Assembly: GCA_023381235.1 (NCBI GenBank)
Contig: JAMCTV010000050.1
Coordinates: 1 to 14,805, forward strand
DNA length: 14,805 nt
Reading direction: 5' to 3'
Source: Gammaproteobacteria bacterium
GTDB taxonomy: Bacteria; Pseudomonadota; Gammaproteobacteria; SURF-13
Shown: one piece after another, positions 1 through 6,584 of the stretch
Layout of the letters: each line of letters begins with the position of its first letter
Position numbering within the stretch: position 1 is the first letter of the stretch
The notes under the pieces: generated by a model
Seen by the model: only the letters and a program-made list of their open reading frames with translations
What the model was told of the DNA's origin: nothing
The model's database searches: none
Position numbers and translations under genes: made by a program

Positions 1-69
1 GAAATGCAGTGTGATCGCGCACTGGTAAAACAAAACGGCGTTTGGGCCGTGCTTCCGGTAACAGATTAA
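1..69 (+). CDS. hisZ: C-terminal end of probable HisZ (ATP phosphoribosyltransferase regulatory subunit), partial
   Basis: The window opens inside a reading frame of 22 codons ending in TAA at 67-69. The visible tail reads CDRALVKQNGVWAVLPV and then TD. A Cys-Asp-Arg stretch followed by a short strand ending in hydrophobic residues fits the C-terminus of HisZ, the class-II aminoacyl-tRNA-synthetase-like regulatory subunit that partners the short form of HisG in the first step of histidine synthesis. hisZ lies directly upstream of purA in many gammaproteobacteria, and here the purA ATG follows the stop with no gap. The call rests on that synteny plus a short tail, so another gene is possible. 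Confidence 0.65.
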   Translation, partial: EMQCDRALVKQNGVWAVLPVTD

Positions 70-1362
70 ATGGGCAAGAACGTCGTTATTATCGGCACCC
101 AGTGGGGCGATGAGGGCAAGGGCAAGGTGGTGGATTTGCTCACCGACCGCGCCTCCGCCGTGGTGCGTTTCCAGGGCGGACACAACGCCGGGCACACCCT
201 GGTCATTGGCGGTGAAAAGACCGTGCTGCATCTTATTCCCTCCGGTGTCTTGCGCGACGGCGTGCAATGCCTGATCGGCAACGGCGTGGTGCTTTCGCCC
301 AAGGCGCTGCTGGAAGAGATCACCATGCTGGAGCAGAAAGGCGTGCCGGCGCGCGCGCGGCTGAAAATCAGCGAGGCCTGCCCGTTGATACTGCAATACC
401 ACATCGTGCTCGATCAGGCGCGTGAAAAGGCGCGCGGCAGCGCGGCCATCGGCACCACCGGGCGCGGCATCGGCCCGGCCTATGAAGACAAGATTGCGCG
501 GCGCGCATTGCGCGTGGGCGACCTGCTGCACCGCGAGCGCTTCGCCGCCAAACTGGGCGAAGTGCTGGACTACCACAACTTCATGCTTAAAAATTATTAT
601 CGCGCCGAGCCGGTGTCATTCCAGCAGGTACTGGACGAGGCGATGTTCTGGAAGGCCTGGCTGGAGCCGCTCATCGCGGATGTGCCGGAACTGCTGTATC
701 AATATCAGAAAAACGGCAAGAGCGTGATGTTCGAAGGCGCGCAAGGCGCGCTGCTCGACGTGGATCACGGCACCTATCCTTACGTCACCTCGTCCAACAC
801 CACCGCGGGCGGCGCGGCGACAGGCAGCGGCATGGGCCCGGCCTGCTTCGATTACATCCTCGGCATCACCAAGGCCTACACCACGCGCGTCGGTTCCGGC
901 CCGTTCCCCACCGAACTGTTCGACGAAATGGGCGAGCACCTGTCCAAACGCGGCAACGAATTCGGTTCCACCACCGGCCGCGCGCGCCGCTGCGGCTGGT
1001 TCGACGCCGTCGCCCTGCGCCGCGCCAACCGCATCAACAGCGTGTCCGGCTTGTGCATCACCAAACTTGACGTACTGGACGGCCTCGATACCCTGAGCCT
1101 GTGCGTGGGCTATCGCTGCAACGGCGTTGAGCGCCTTACGCCCCCGGTAGGCGCCGAGGCCTACGCCGATTGCGAACCGATCTATGTCGAAATGCCCGGC
1201 TGGCAGGAATCCACCATCGGCATCACCGACTACAAAAAACTCCCCGCCAACGCGCGCGCCTACATAAAACGCATCGAAGAAATCAGCGAAACCCCGATAG
1301 ACATCGTCTCCACCGGCCCCGACCGCGCGCAAACCATCATTCTGCGCCATCCGTTTGATTAA
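70..1362 (+). CDS. purA: Adenylosuccinate synthetase PurA
   Basis: A 430-residue cytoplasmic enzyme that joins IMP and aspartate using GTP to make adenylosuccinate, the first committed step from IMP to AMP. All diagnostic blocks are visible: the phosphate loop GTQWGDEGKGK at 9-19 with the catalytic Asp at 14; GGHNAGHT at 36-43 with the catalytic His at 42; the IMP-binding block GTTGRGIGPAYEDK at 128-141; a FEGAQGALLDVDHGTYPYVT stretch near 220-240; GSTTGRARRCGW near 300; TKLDVLDGLD; and STGPDR near the C-terminus at 414-419. Length matches the bacterial family. The ATG lies immediately after the upstream stop codon, which suggests translational coupling to the hisZ-like gene. No truncation or missing catalytic residue is seen. 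Confidence 0.98.
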   Translation: MGKNVVIIGTQWGDEGKGKVVDLLTDRASAVVRFQGGHNAGHTLVIGGEKTVLHLIPSGVLRDGVQCLIGNGVVLSPKALLEEITMLEQKGVPARARLKISEACPLILQYHIVLDQAREKARGSAAIGTTGRGIGPAYEDKIARRALRVGDLLHRERFAAKLGEVLDYHNFMLKNYYRAEPVSFQQVLDEAMFWKAWLEPLIADVPELLYQYQKNGKSVMFEGAQGALLDVDHGTYPYVTSSNTTAGGAATGSGMGPACFDYILGITKAYTTRVGSGPFPTELFDEMGEHLSKRGNEFGSTTGRARRCGWFDAVALRRANRINSVSGLCITKLDVLDGLDTLSLCVGYRCNGVERLTPPVGAEAYADCEPIYVEMPGWQESTIGITDYKKLPANARAYIKRIEEISETPIDIVSTGPDRAQTIILRHPFD

Positions 1363-1363
1363 C

Positions 1364-1430
1364 AAGCATAGGGCAATAACCGAAGGGCATTGCGCCGCAT
1401 GTGCCTTACGTTATCCGGTGCAATGCCCTC
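1364..1430. repeat. Stem-loop repeat downstream of purA (AAGCATAGGGCAATAA type)
   Basis: Directly after the purA stop lies AAGCATAGGGCAATAACCG and then an inverted repeat. The left arm is 1383-1397 and the right arm 1416-1430; 13 of 15 positions pair and the core is AGGGCATTGC / GCAATGCCCT. The loop is 18 bases. The opening words resemble the AAGCGTAGGGTGCA repeats found further along this window. It could fold in mRNA and protect or end the purA transcript, but no T-run follows, so it is annotated as a repeat and not as a terminator. Confidence 0.6.
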
Positions 1431-1540
1431 GTATCTAGACACGCCCAGACGGAGATCGAGGAGAAGCTACTGAATTATTCCTAGTCTTATTGGGTCTATT
1501 ATCGTCTTCGTTTATCCCGGAATTAACATACGATAGAGTC

Positions 1541-2143
1541 ATGCTTATTTCCCAGATTCGTCGGACCGCTCTCGCCGCCGCCGTCGCGCTCTCCTTACCC
1601 GCCGCCGGGCAGAGCGACGCCGCGCTATCCCTCCCGCTTGGAGCCATGCGCGCTCCCTTCGCGACCATGGCCCGGCTCAAGACTCAGGCCCAGATGCCCG
1701 CGGCGACCCAGATCCAGGGCCCGATCGCGCCCGCCTCTATCTGGGCGAAAATCCTCGACACCGTCAAGCGCAATGGCGCGATGAGAGCCGATCCTCCATT
1801 TGTCCGGCAGTCGCTCACTGACACGATCAAAACAAGCCCTACGACCTCGGTGCATGAAATCATCATCTTCCTAGCGCCCGGCGCGGATACAAAACTCAGC
1901 CTCGTGGGCGCGGAGATCAGCATCGTGGAAAACACTCTTACCCTGAGCTCCGGGACCATACTCACCGAATCTTGGACTCTCCTGCTCGACGATACCGGCC
2001 GGCTCGATACGGCCGTCTACAGCAAACGCGTCGATGTCGCCGGCAAAGAGCCCGTCTCAGACCCGCCCATGGTTTTGGACCTCGCCGACCCCAGGGTCAA
2101 GGCGCGTTTCGACGAGATGATCAAGTTCTGGTCCACGCGTTAA
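1541..2143 (+). CDS. Hypothetical exported protein, 200 aa
   Basis: I do not recognise a family. The ATG at 1541 was chosen over an upstream in-frame TTG at 1490 because it opens a normal Sec signal peptide: MLISQIRR, then a run of Ala/Leu/Val, and a likely cleavage after an Ala-Gly-Gln or Ser-Asp-Ala stretch near residues 22-28. Only a weak GATAGAG lies upstream as ribosome site. The mature part has an Ala/Pro/Gln-rich linker (about 30-70), then a mixed region with alternating hydrophobic strands (HEIIIFLAPG, ISIVENTLTL, SWTLLLDD), which suggests a small beta-rich periplasmic domain. It ends RFDEMIKFWSTR. No cysteine is visible in the mature part. It stands alone, separated from purA by the stem-loop repeat and convergent with the DUF3108 gene. 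Confidence 0.65.
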   Translation: MLISQIRRTALAAAVALSLPAAGQSDAALSLPLGAMRAPFATMARLKTQAQMPAATQIQGPIAPASIWAKILDTVKRNGAMRADPPFVRQSLTDTIKTSPTTSVHEIIIFLAPGADTKLSLVGAEISIVENTLTLSSGTILTESWTLLLDDTGRLDTAVYSKRVDVAGKEPVSDPPMVLDLADPRVKARFDEMIKFWSTR

Positions 2144-2165
2144 CCGGCTAGGCCTTTAATTTTAA

Positions 2166-2285
2166 TTTAGGTCAGAGCCCTTTACACAGTTGGTGATTTA
2201 CGCCAAATCGAAACAAGAGAATGCGCCGCCACACATCTTGAAGGCCATGAAAGAGGAAATCGAAAGTGACCCGTCAACTGACTGA
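2166..2285 (+). pseudogene. Possible 3' relic of a RelE/HigB-like toxin gene
   Basis: Between two convergent genes a reading frame open from 2166 ends in TGA at 2283-2285. Its translation includes FTQLVIYAKSKQENAPPH followed by ILKAMKEEIESD. The pattern of a hydrophobic strand (LVIYAK), a charged turn, and a terminal helix rich in Lys and Glu resembles the C-terminus of small RelE/HigB-type toxins. No start codon, N-terminal half or antitoxin partner is visible, so this would be a dead fragment. It is short and could be chance. Confidence 0.25.
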
Positions 2286-2293
2286 CTCAGCCG

Positions 2294-3010
2294 TTATCGC
2301 ACAGACAGTCCTTCGACGGCGCGAATGGTGGCGCTGAAGCGGTCGCCGTCTTTTTCGTTTTGCTCGATACGCACCGGCAGGTAATCCAGGCTGGGGGCGC
2401 ACCAGAGGGTTACCGTCTTCTCATCCGATTCCAGAATCCGGGAAAGCTTGATGGTTTTGAGCGGGCCTAGCGGTGTCTCAAGAATTTCCTCCGCCACTTT
2501 CTGGAAACGGTAATTCCTGAGTTTGTGGCCGTCCACCAACGGATAGGCAAGCTCGGTGCGGCCTTGTTGCAGGTCGTACATGAGGGTAAGTTGATAGAGC
2601 AGCCGGTCTTGCGCGCCTTTGGCAAGCTGGGCCTGCCACGGATCGGCGCTTGATTCGTCCTTCACCACGCCCGTGGCCCAGTCGAAGCTGAGCGCGTATT
2701 GGCGTTCCTTTTTGCCGCCGGTTTTTTGATATTGAAAATGCAGCGGTTGAGGAGCCTGGTTTTTATAGCGCCACACGCTGCGTTCGCTGATGTGATCCTT
2801 TACAAACAGGGCGGCCAGTCCGCTGCTCTTTGTTTCGGATTCAAACACAAACTGTCCCTGTTCCGTGGCGCTCACCGAGCGGCGGATTTCACCCGCCGCG
2901 ATGTTGCCCACGCTCACCGTGTAATACGCGGTAAAGGGTTTGGGCGCCGGCGCGGCGTAGGCTTGCGTACCGCACAGGAACAGCAGCGTAATGAAAATGT
3001 TTTTTATCAT
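2294..3010 (-). CDS. DUF3108 domain-containing periplasmic protein
   Basis: A 238-residue protein with a clear signal peptide (MIKNIFITLLFLCGTQAYA, cleavage before APAPKPF). The mature part matches the DUF3108 pattern: an opening strand FTAYYTVSVGNIAAGE, then a run of beta strands (FVFESETKSSGLAALF, ERSVWRY, HFQYQKTGGKKERQYALSFDW), a central LLYQLTLMYDLQQGR helix, and LDYLPVRIEQNEKDGDRFSATI near the end. The family is widespread in proteobacteria and has no firmly assigned biochemical role. It is the third gene of the purM-purN operon: its ATG overlaps the purN stop in an ATGA arrangement at 3007-3010, so it is probably translated by coupling. The same pairing with purN is common in gammaproteobacteria, although a link to purine metabolism is not shown. 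Confidence 0.88.
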   Translation of the reverse strand: MIKNIFITLLFLCGTQAYAAPAPKPFTAYYTVSVGNIAAGEIRRSVSATEQGQFVFESETKSSGLAALFVKDHISERSVWRYKNQAPQPLHFQYQKTGGKKERQYALSFDWATGVVKDESSADPWQAQLAKGAQDRLLYQLTLMYDLQQGRTELAYPLVDGHKLRNYRFQKVAEEILETPLGPLKTIKLSRILESDEKTVTLWCAPSLDYLPVRIEQNEKDGDRFSATIRAVEGLSVR

Positions 3011-3780
3011 GGCTTGAGTCTTTGACCGTCCAGCGTGGCATAGGTGCCATCGTTAGTCGCTCCCGGCATCCTGCCTCCCGCGACACTAGCAGGACCCTTC
3101 GCTATCGCTCTTCCCTGTGCGTCGTCGGTGACCAGTTTCAACCTGCCTTCGGCAAACCAGCGTATCGCCTGAGGATAAATGCGGTGTTCCTGTTCCAGCA
3201 CGCGCGCGTTCAGGGTTTCCGGCGTGTCGCCGGGCAATACCGGAACCCTGGCCTGCAACACCACCGGGCCGCCGTCCACATCTTCCGTGACAAAATGCAC
3301 ACTCGCGCCATGTTCACGCGCGCCCGCTTCCAGCGCGCGCTCAGCGGTGCGCAGGCCGGGGAAGGCGGGCAGCAGGGAAGGGTGAATGTTCAGCATGCGT
3401 CCGCGGTAGTGCGCAACGAACCCAGGCGTGAGCACGCGCATGAAACCGGCGAGCAGCACCAGTTCCGGCGCATGGCTGTCTATCAATTTCTGTAATGCGT
3501 TGTCGTAGGCCACGCGGTCCGGAAACTGCCTGTGATCCAACACCTCAGTTGAGAGGCCGGAGTTACGCGCATAAACAAGACCGGGCGCGTCGAGACGGTT
3601 GCTGATGACGGCGCGTATCTCGATGGGCAGGTCGCCGCGCGCCGCTTCGGTGATGGCACGCAGGTTGCTGCCGCGCCCGGAGATGAGTATGACAACGGGG
3701 AGCTTGGTCGCTCCCGGCGTCCTGCCTCCCGCGACACTAGCACATCCCTGTGCGTCGCGTGCTGCGCCGCGCGGTTTCAT
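3007..3780 (-). CDS. purN: Phosphoribosylglycinamide formyltransferase PurN, with two repeat-derived peptide insertions
   Basis: Transfers a formyl group from 10-formyltetrahydrofolate to GAR, the third step of purine synthesis. The Rossmann core opens KLPVVILISGRGSNL at 26-40. NIHPSLLP at 131-138 carries the catalytic Asn131 and His133, and VTEDVDGGPV has the catalytic Asp at 169, each about 25 residues later than in E. coli. WFAEGRLKL and the end LDGQRLKP are typical. The protein is 257 aa against about 210 for the family. The excess is explained by two related insertions, at about residues 9-26 and 219-243, both encoding DAQG...ASVAGGRxPGAT. The start at 3780 is the ATGA overlap with the purM stop (3777-3779). 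The open frame continues upstream to 3987 but there it runs antisense-like inside purM. The insertions lie outside the catalytic core, so the enzyme is probably active. Confidence 0.95.
   Translation of the reverse strand: MKPRGAARDAQGCASVAGGRTPGATKLPVVILISGRGSNLRAITEAARGDLPIEIRAVISNRLDAPGLVYARNSGLSTEVLDHRQFPDRVAYDNALQKLIDSHAPELVLLAGFMRVLTPGFVAHYRGRMLNIHPSLLPAFPGLRTAERALEAGAREHGASVHFVTEDVDGGPVVLQARVPVLPGDTPETLNARVLEQEHRIYPQAIRWFAEGRLKLVTDDAQGRAIAKGPASVAGGRMPGATNDGTYATLDGQRLKP
3056..3123 (-). repeat. In-frame repeat element, copy inside the purN 3' end (68 bp)
   Basis: On the + strand it begins GTCGCTCCCGGCATCCTGCC and ends TTCCCTGTGCGTC. The same words flank the second copy at 3707-3756. Read on the coding strand it gives the purN residues DAQGRAIAKGPASVAGGRMP and then GAT. 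Compared with the other copy it holds 18 extra bases (about 3093-3110), i.e. six codons. The outer parts TCGCTCCCGG and CCTCCCGCGA are imperfectly related in inverted orientation, as in REP-type palindromic units. Confidence 0.85.
3707..3756 (-). repeat. In-frame repeat element, copy inside the purN 5' end (50 bp)
   Basis: On the + strand it begins GTCGCTCCCGGCGTCCTGCC and ends CATCCCTGTGCGTC. Over the shared first 36 bases it differs from the 3056-3123 copy at a single base (A/G at position 13). It encodes purN residues DAQGCASVAGGRTPGAT, between the ATGA start overlap with purM and the first strand of the Rossmann fold. Orientation and reading frame are the same as in the C-terminal copy. 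Confidence 0.85.
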
Positions 3781-4838
3781 GCGCGCGGATTTATGAGTAC
3801 CTGCGCCGTGTCCTGGCTCACGCGTGTTTCGATATGTCCGATGCGCCACACGGTTTCGCCCTGGGCCTTGAGCAGATTGATCGCGGCGTCTGCGTGCCGT
3901 TCCGCAACGCATACCACCATGCCGACGCCGCAGTTGAAGGTGCGGTACATTTCCGTATCGCTCACCTGGCCTTGCCGCTGTAGCCAATCAAAGACAGGCA
4001 GGACAGGCCAGGCGCCGCGGTCGAGCACCGCGCAGGTGTTTTTCGGCAGCACGCGCGGGATATTTTCCAGAAGGCCGCCGCCGGTGATGTGCGCCAGGGC
4101 GTGTACTTCGGTTTCATCAAGGAGCTTTAACAGCGGCTTTACATAAATGCGCGTCGGCGTGAGCAGGGTTTCGCCCAGGGTGCGGCCATCAAACGGCTGG
4201 TCAAGATCGCTGTGGGTGACTTCAATGATTTTGCGAATCAACGAATAGCCGTTGGAATGCGGCCCGCTGGAGGAGAGCCCCAGCAGCACGTCCCCCGGCG
4301 CCACTTTACGGCCGTCCAGGATGCATGACTTTTCCACCACGCCGACGCAGAAACCGGCGAGATCGTAATCGCCGCCCGCGTACATGCCCGGCATCTCGGC
4401 CGTTTCACCTCCCACCAGTGCGGCGCCGGCCAGTTCGCAGCCCGCACCGATGCCCTTGATGACTTGCGCCGCCACGTCCACGCTGAGCTTGCTGGTGGCG
4501 TAATAGTCGAGAAAGAATAGGGGTTCGGCGCCCTGCACGATCACGTCGTTCACGCACATCGCGACGAGATCAATGCCAATGGTGTCGTGGCGGTTCATCT
4601 CGATGGCGAGTTTGAGCTTGGTGCCCACGCCGTCGGTGCCTGACACCAGCACCGGTTCGCGGTAGCGGCCGGGCGGAATCTCGAACAGCGCGCCGAAACC
4701 GCCGATGCCCGCGAGCAGGCCGGGACGGGCGGTACGCGCCGCGATGGGCTTGATGCGCTCAACCAGCGCGTTGCCTGCGTCTATGCTGACACCGGCATCC
4801 TGGTAGCGCAGGGGAGTTTTTGAGGGGGGCTTGGACAC
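3777..4838 (-). CDS. purM: Phosphoribosylformylglycinamidine cyclo-ligase PurM (AIR synthetase)
   Basis: ATP-dependent ring closure of FGAM to aminoimidazole ribonucleotide, the fifth step of purine synthesis. The 353-residue protein has the full set of family blocks: RYQDAGVSIDAGNALVERIK near the N-terminus, GIGGFGALFEIP, the glycine-rich VSGTDGVGTKLKLA, the ATP/Mg region GIDLVAMCVNDVIVQGAEPL, ALVGGETAEMPGMY, LGLSSSGPHSNGYSLIRKI, HITGGGLLENIPRVLP and the closing FNCGVGMVV. Length matches the family. The start is a GTG at 4836-4838, supported by the conserved N-terminus; no strong ribosome site is visible in front. Its TGA overlaps the purN ATG by four bases, so purM, purN and DUF3108 form one operon transcribed leftwards. 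Confidence 0.97.
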   Translation of the reverse strand: MSKPPSKTPLRYQDAGVSIDAGNALVERIKPIAARTARPGLLAGIGGFGALFEIPPGRYREPVLVSGTDGVGTKLKLAIEMNRHDTIGIDLVAMCVNDVIVQGAEPLFFLDYYATSKLSVDVAAQVIKGIGAGCELAGAALVGGETAEMPGMYAGGDYDLAGFCVGVVEKSCILDGRKVAPGDVLLGLSSSGPHSNGYSLIRKIIEVTHSDLDQPFDGRTLGETLLTPTRIYVKPLLKLLDETEVHALAHITGGGLLENIPRVLPKNTCAVLDRGAWPVLPVFDWLQRQGQVSDTEMYRTFNCGVGMVVCVAERHADAAINLLKAQGETVWRIGHIETRVSQDTAQVLINPRA

Positions 4839-4862
4839 GGTATACGCGGTAGAAGGGGGGTT

Positions 4863-4891
4863 ATGTTATCGGGCTGGTGCAAGAACTGCAA
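4863..4891 (-). promoter_or_regulatory. Possible sigma-70 promoter for the purM operon
   Basis: On the minus strand TTGCAG (4886-4891) and TAACAT (4863-4868) are separated by 17 bases, placing a start near 4855, some 17 bases before the purM GTG. The matches to consensus are partial (3/6 and 4/6), so this rests mainly on spacing and on its place in the divergent intergenic region. No recognisable PurR operator was found. Confidence 0.25.
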
Positions 4892-4954
4892 ATAAAACAG
4901 CTTTTAAGCCCCGCGCAGTACCCGCCCAAACCCTGCTAAAATGCGGGGGTGTTG

Positions 4955-5518
4955 ATGGGTAAAAACAGCCTCCCCAATGTTATCAGCCTGGTGCGGATCG
5001 TGCTGGTGCCGCCTTTTATTATGGCGCTGGTGGATGGGCGCTATTTTACCGCATTGCTGCTGTTCGGGGTGGCGGGCCTGAGCGACGCCCTGGATGGGTA
5101 TCTCGCCAAGCGTCACGGCTGGAAGAGCCGCCTGGGTTCCATCCTTGACCCGCTGGCCGACAAGATACTGCTGGTTTCCGCTTATATCACGCTGGTCTGG
5201 CTCGATCTGCTGCCGGCCTGGCTGGTGGTGGTGATATTGGGGCGCGACGTGATGATCGTCGGCGGCGCGCTGGTTTACCATTACACCATCCGCCGCTTCG
5301 ATCTGGCGCCGACCTGGATCAGCAAGGTCAATACCGTTTTGCAGATCACCCTGGTGCTGGCCGTGATGCTCAAGCTGAGCCTCTTGCCGTTGCCGGAGTG
5401 GAGTATTGCCGGACTGATTTACCTGGTGCTCGCTTTTACCATCTGGAGCTGGCTGGATTACGTGTGGACCTGGAGTGCGCGCGCGCTGCAAATGAATACA
5501 CAGGGGCGGCGTGACTAA
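4955..5518 (+). CDS. CDP-alcohol phosphatidyltransferase family membrane protein (PgsA-like)
   Basis: A 187-residue integral membrane enzyme of the CDP-OH-P transferase family, which moves a phosphatidyl group from CDP-diacylglycerol to an alcohol such as glycerol 3-phosphate. The signature is at about 47-70: DALDGYLAKRHGWKSRLG, then SILDPLADK, matching DxxDGxxAR-x8-GxxxDxxxD except that the Arg after Ala is Lys. The start MGKNSLPNVISLVRIV and several hydrophobic helices fit the fold. The ATG at 4955 follows GCGGGGG by five bases; a GTG six bases upstream is an alternative. It diverges from purM and overlaps the next gene by 8 bases. It is probably phosphatidylglycerophosphate synthase or a paralogue, and the substrate alcohol cannot be fixed from sequence. 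Confidence 0.85.
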   Translation: MGKNSLPNVISLVRIVLVPPFIMALVDGRYFTALLLFGVAGLSDALDGYLAKRHGWKSRLGSILDPLADKILLVSAYITLVWLDLLPAWLVVVILGRDVMIVGGALVYHYTIRRFDLAPTWISKVNTVLQITLVLAVMLKLSLLPLPEWSIAGLIYLVLAFTIWSWLDYVWTWSARALQMNTQGRRD

Positions 5519-6569
5519 AGCCTGGTTGTCATTGGTCGTACTTGCAGGCGGCGCGCTGCTGGTGTACCTGCTGGCGCCGGTGCTTACACCGTTTCTCGCC
5601 GCGGCCTTGTTCGCCTACCTCGGCAATCCGCTGGTGAACCGCCTGGAGGCGCGCAAATTGCCGCGCGGGGTATCCGCCAGCCTGGTGTTCGGCCTGTTCC
5701 TGTTTATCGTACTGCTGACCCTGCTCATTCTGATACCGCTGCTGGAGCGGCAGATCACCACCTTCCTCGGCAAGCTGCCCGGCTATTTCACCTGGATGCA
5801 GGAGACGGCGCTGCCCTGGCTGCGCGAGCGCCTGGGGCTGGAAGAAACAGTGCTGGATATCAACACCCTGCAGGAAATCCTGCGCCAGCACTGGCAAAAG
5901 GCGGGTGGCATCGCCTCCAGCGTATTGGGTTCGGTGTCCAATTCCGGCTTTACATTTTTATCCTGGCTGGCGAATCTGGTGCTGATCCCCCTGGTCACGT
6001 TTTACCTGTTGCGCGACTGGAATGTGCTGCTCACCCGGATCCATGAACTGCTGCCGCGCCAAATTGAGCCGACGGCGGTGACGCTGGCGCGGGAGAGCGA
6101 CGAAGTGCTGAGCGCCTTTCTGCGCGGGCAGCTATCCGTCATGCTGGCGCTGAGCGTGATTTACACTACGGGCCTGTGGCTCATGGGGCTGGACCTCGCG
6201 CTGCTCATCGGCTTGACCGCGGGCCTGCTCAGTTTTGTGCCGTATCTCGGATTCGCCATCGGCATCGTGGCGGCGGGTATCGCCGCGCTGGTGCAGTTCC
6301 ATGACCTGCTGCACTTGCTGCCGGTGCTGGCGGTATTTGGTATCGGCCAGTTGATGGAAAGTTTCTGGCTCACCCCGCATCTGATAGGCAAACGCATCGG
6401 GCTGCACCCGGTTGCGGTGATCTTCGCGGTGATGGCGGGCGGCCAGTTGTTCGGCTTCCTCGGCGTATTGCTGGCCTTGCCGGCCGCCGCGGTCATCATG
6501 GTGCTGCTGCGTCACGTGCGCGAACGCTATCTCAGTAGCGCCCTCTATGACCGCATACCGCCCAGGTAA
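5511..6569 (+). CDS. AI-2E family transporter (PerM/YdiK/TqsA type membrane protein)
   Basis: A 352-residue polytopic inner-membrane protein of the AI-2E exporter-like family (PF01594). It begins with two hydrophobic helices split by a short loop (LVVLAGGALLVYLLAPVLTP and a further stretch to about 70), has an extended soluble section around 75-145, and ends with the conserved block LIGKRIGLHPVAVIFAVMAG, then GQLFGFLGVLLALP. Members export small molecules or act as antiporters; the substrate here is unknown and autoinducer-2 export should not be assumed. The GTG start at 5511 is preceded by AGGGGCGGC and overlaps the stop of the phosphatidyltransferase gene, so the two are probably co-translated. 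hda follows 15 bases later, so the three genes likely form one transcription unit. Confidence 0.9.
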   Translation: MTKAWLSLVVLAGGALLVYLLAPVLTPFLAAALFAYLGNPLVNRLEARKLPRGVSASLVFGLFLFIVLLTLLILIPLLERQITTFLGKLPGYFTWMQETALPWLRERLGLEETVLDINTLQEILRQHWQKAGGIASSVLGSVSNSGFTFLSWLANLVLIPLVTFYLLRDWNVLLTRIHELLPRQIEPTAVTLARESDEVLSAFLRGQLSVMLALSVIYTTGLWLMGLDLALLIGLTAGLLSFVPYLGFAIGIVAAGIAALVQFHDLLHLLPVLAVFGIGQLMESFWLTPHLIGKRIGLHPVAVIFAVMAGGQLFGFLGVLLALPAAAVIMVLLRHVRERYLSSALYDRIPPR

Positions 6570-6584
6570 ACAAGGTGACGGACG

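Noticed and set aside
616..1365. Long minus-strand open frame (249 codons) opposite purA
   Set aside because: It is the mirror of a high-GC coding sequence. It is rich in Ala, Gly and Val with no known motif, while purA on the other strand is certain.
3781..3987. Upstream extension of the purN frame (69 codons)
   Set aside because: It lies wholly inside purM in another frame, reads as Arg/His-rich text, and the ATGA overlap gives a natural start at 3780.
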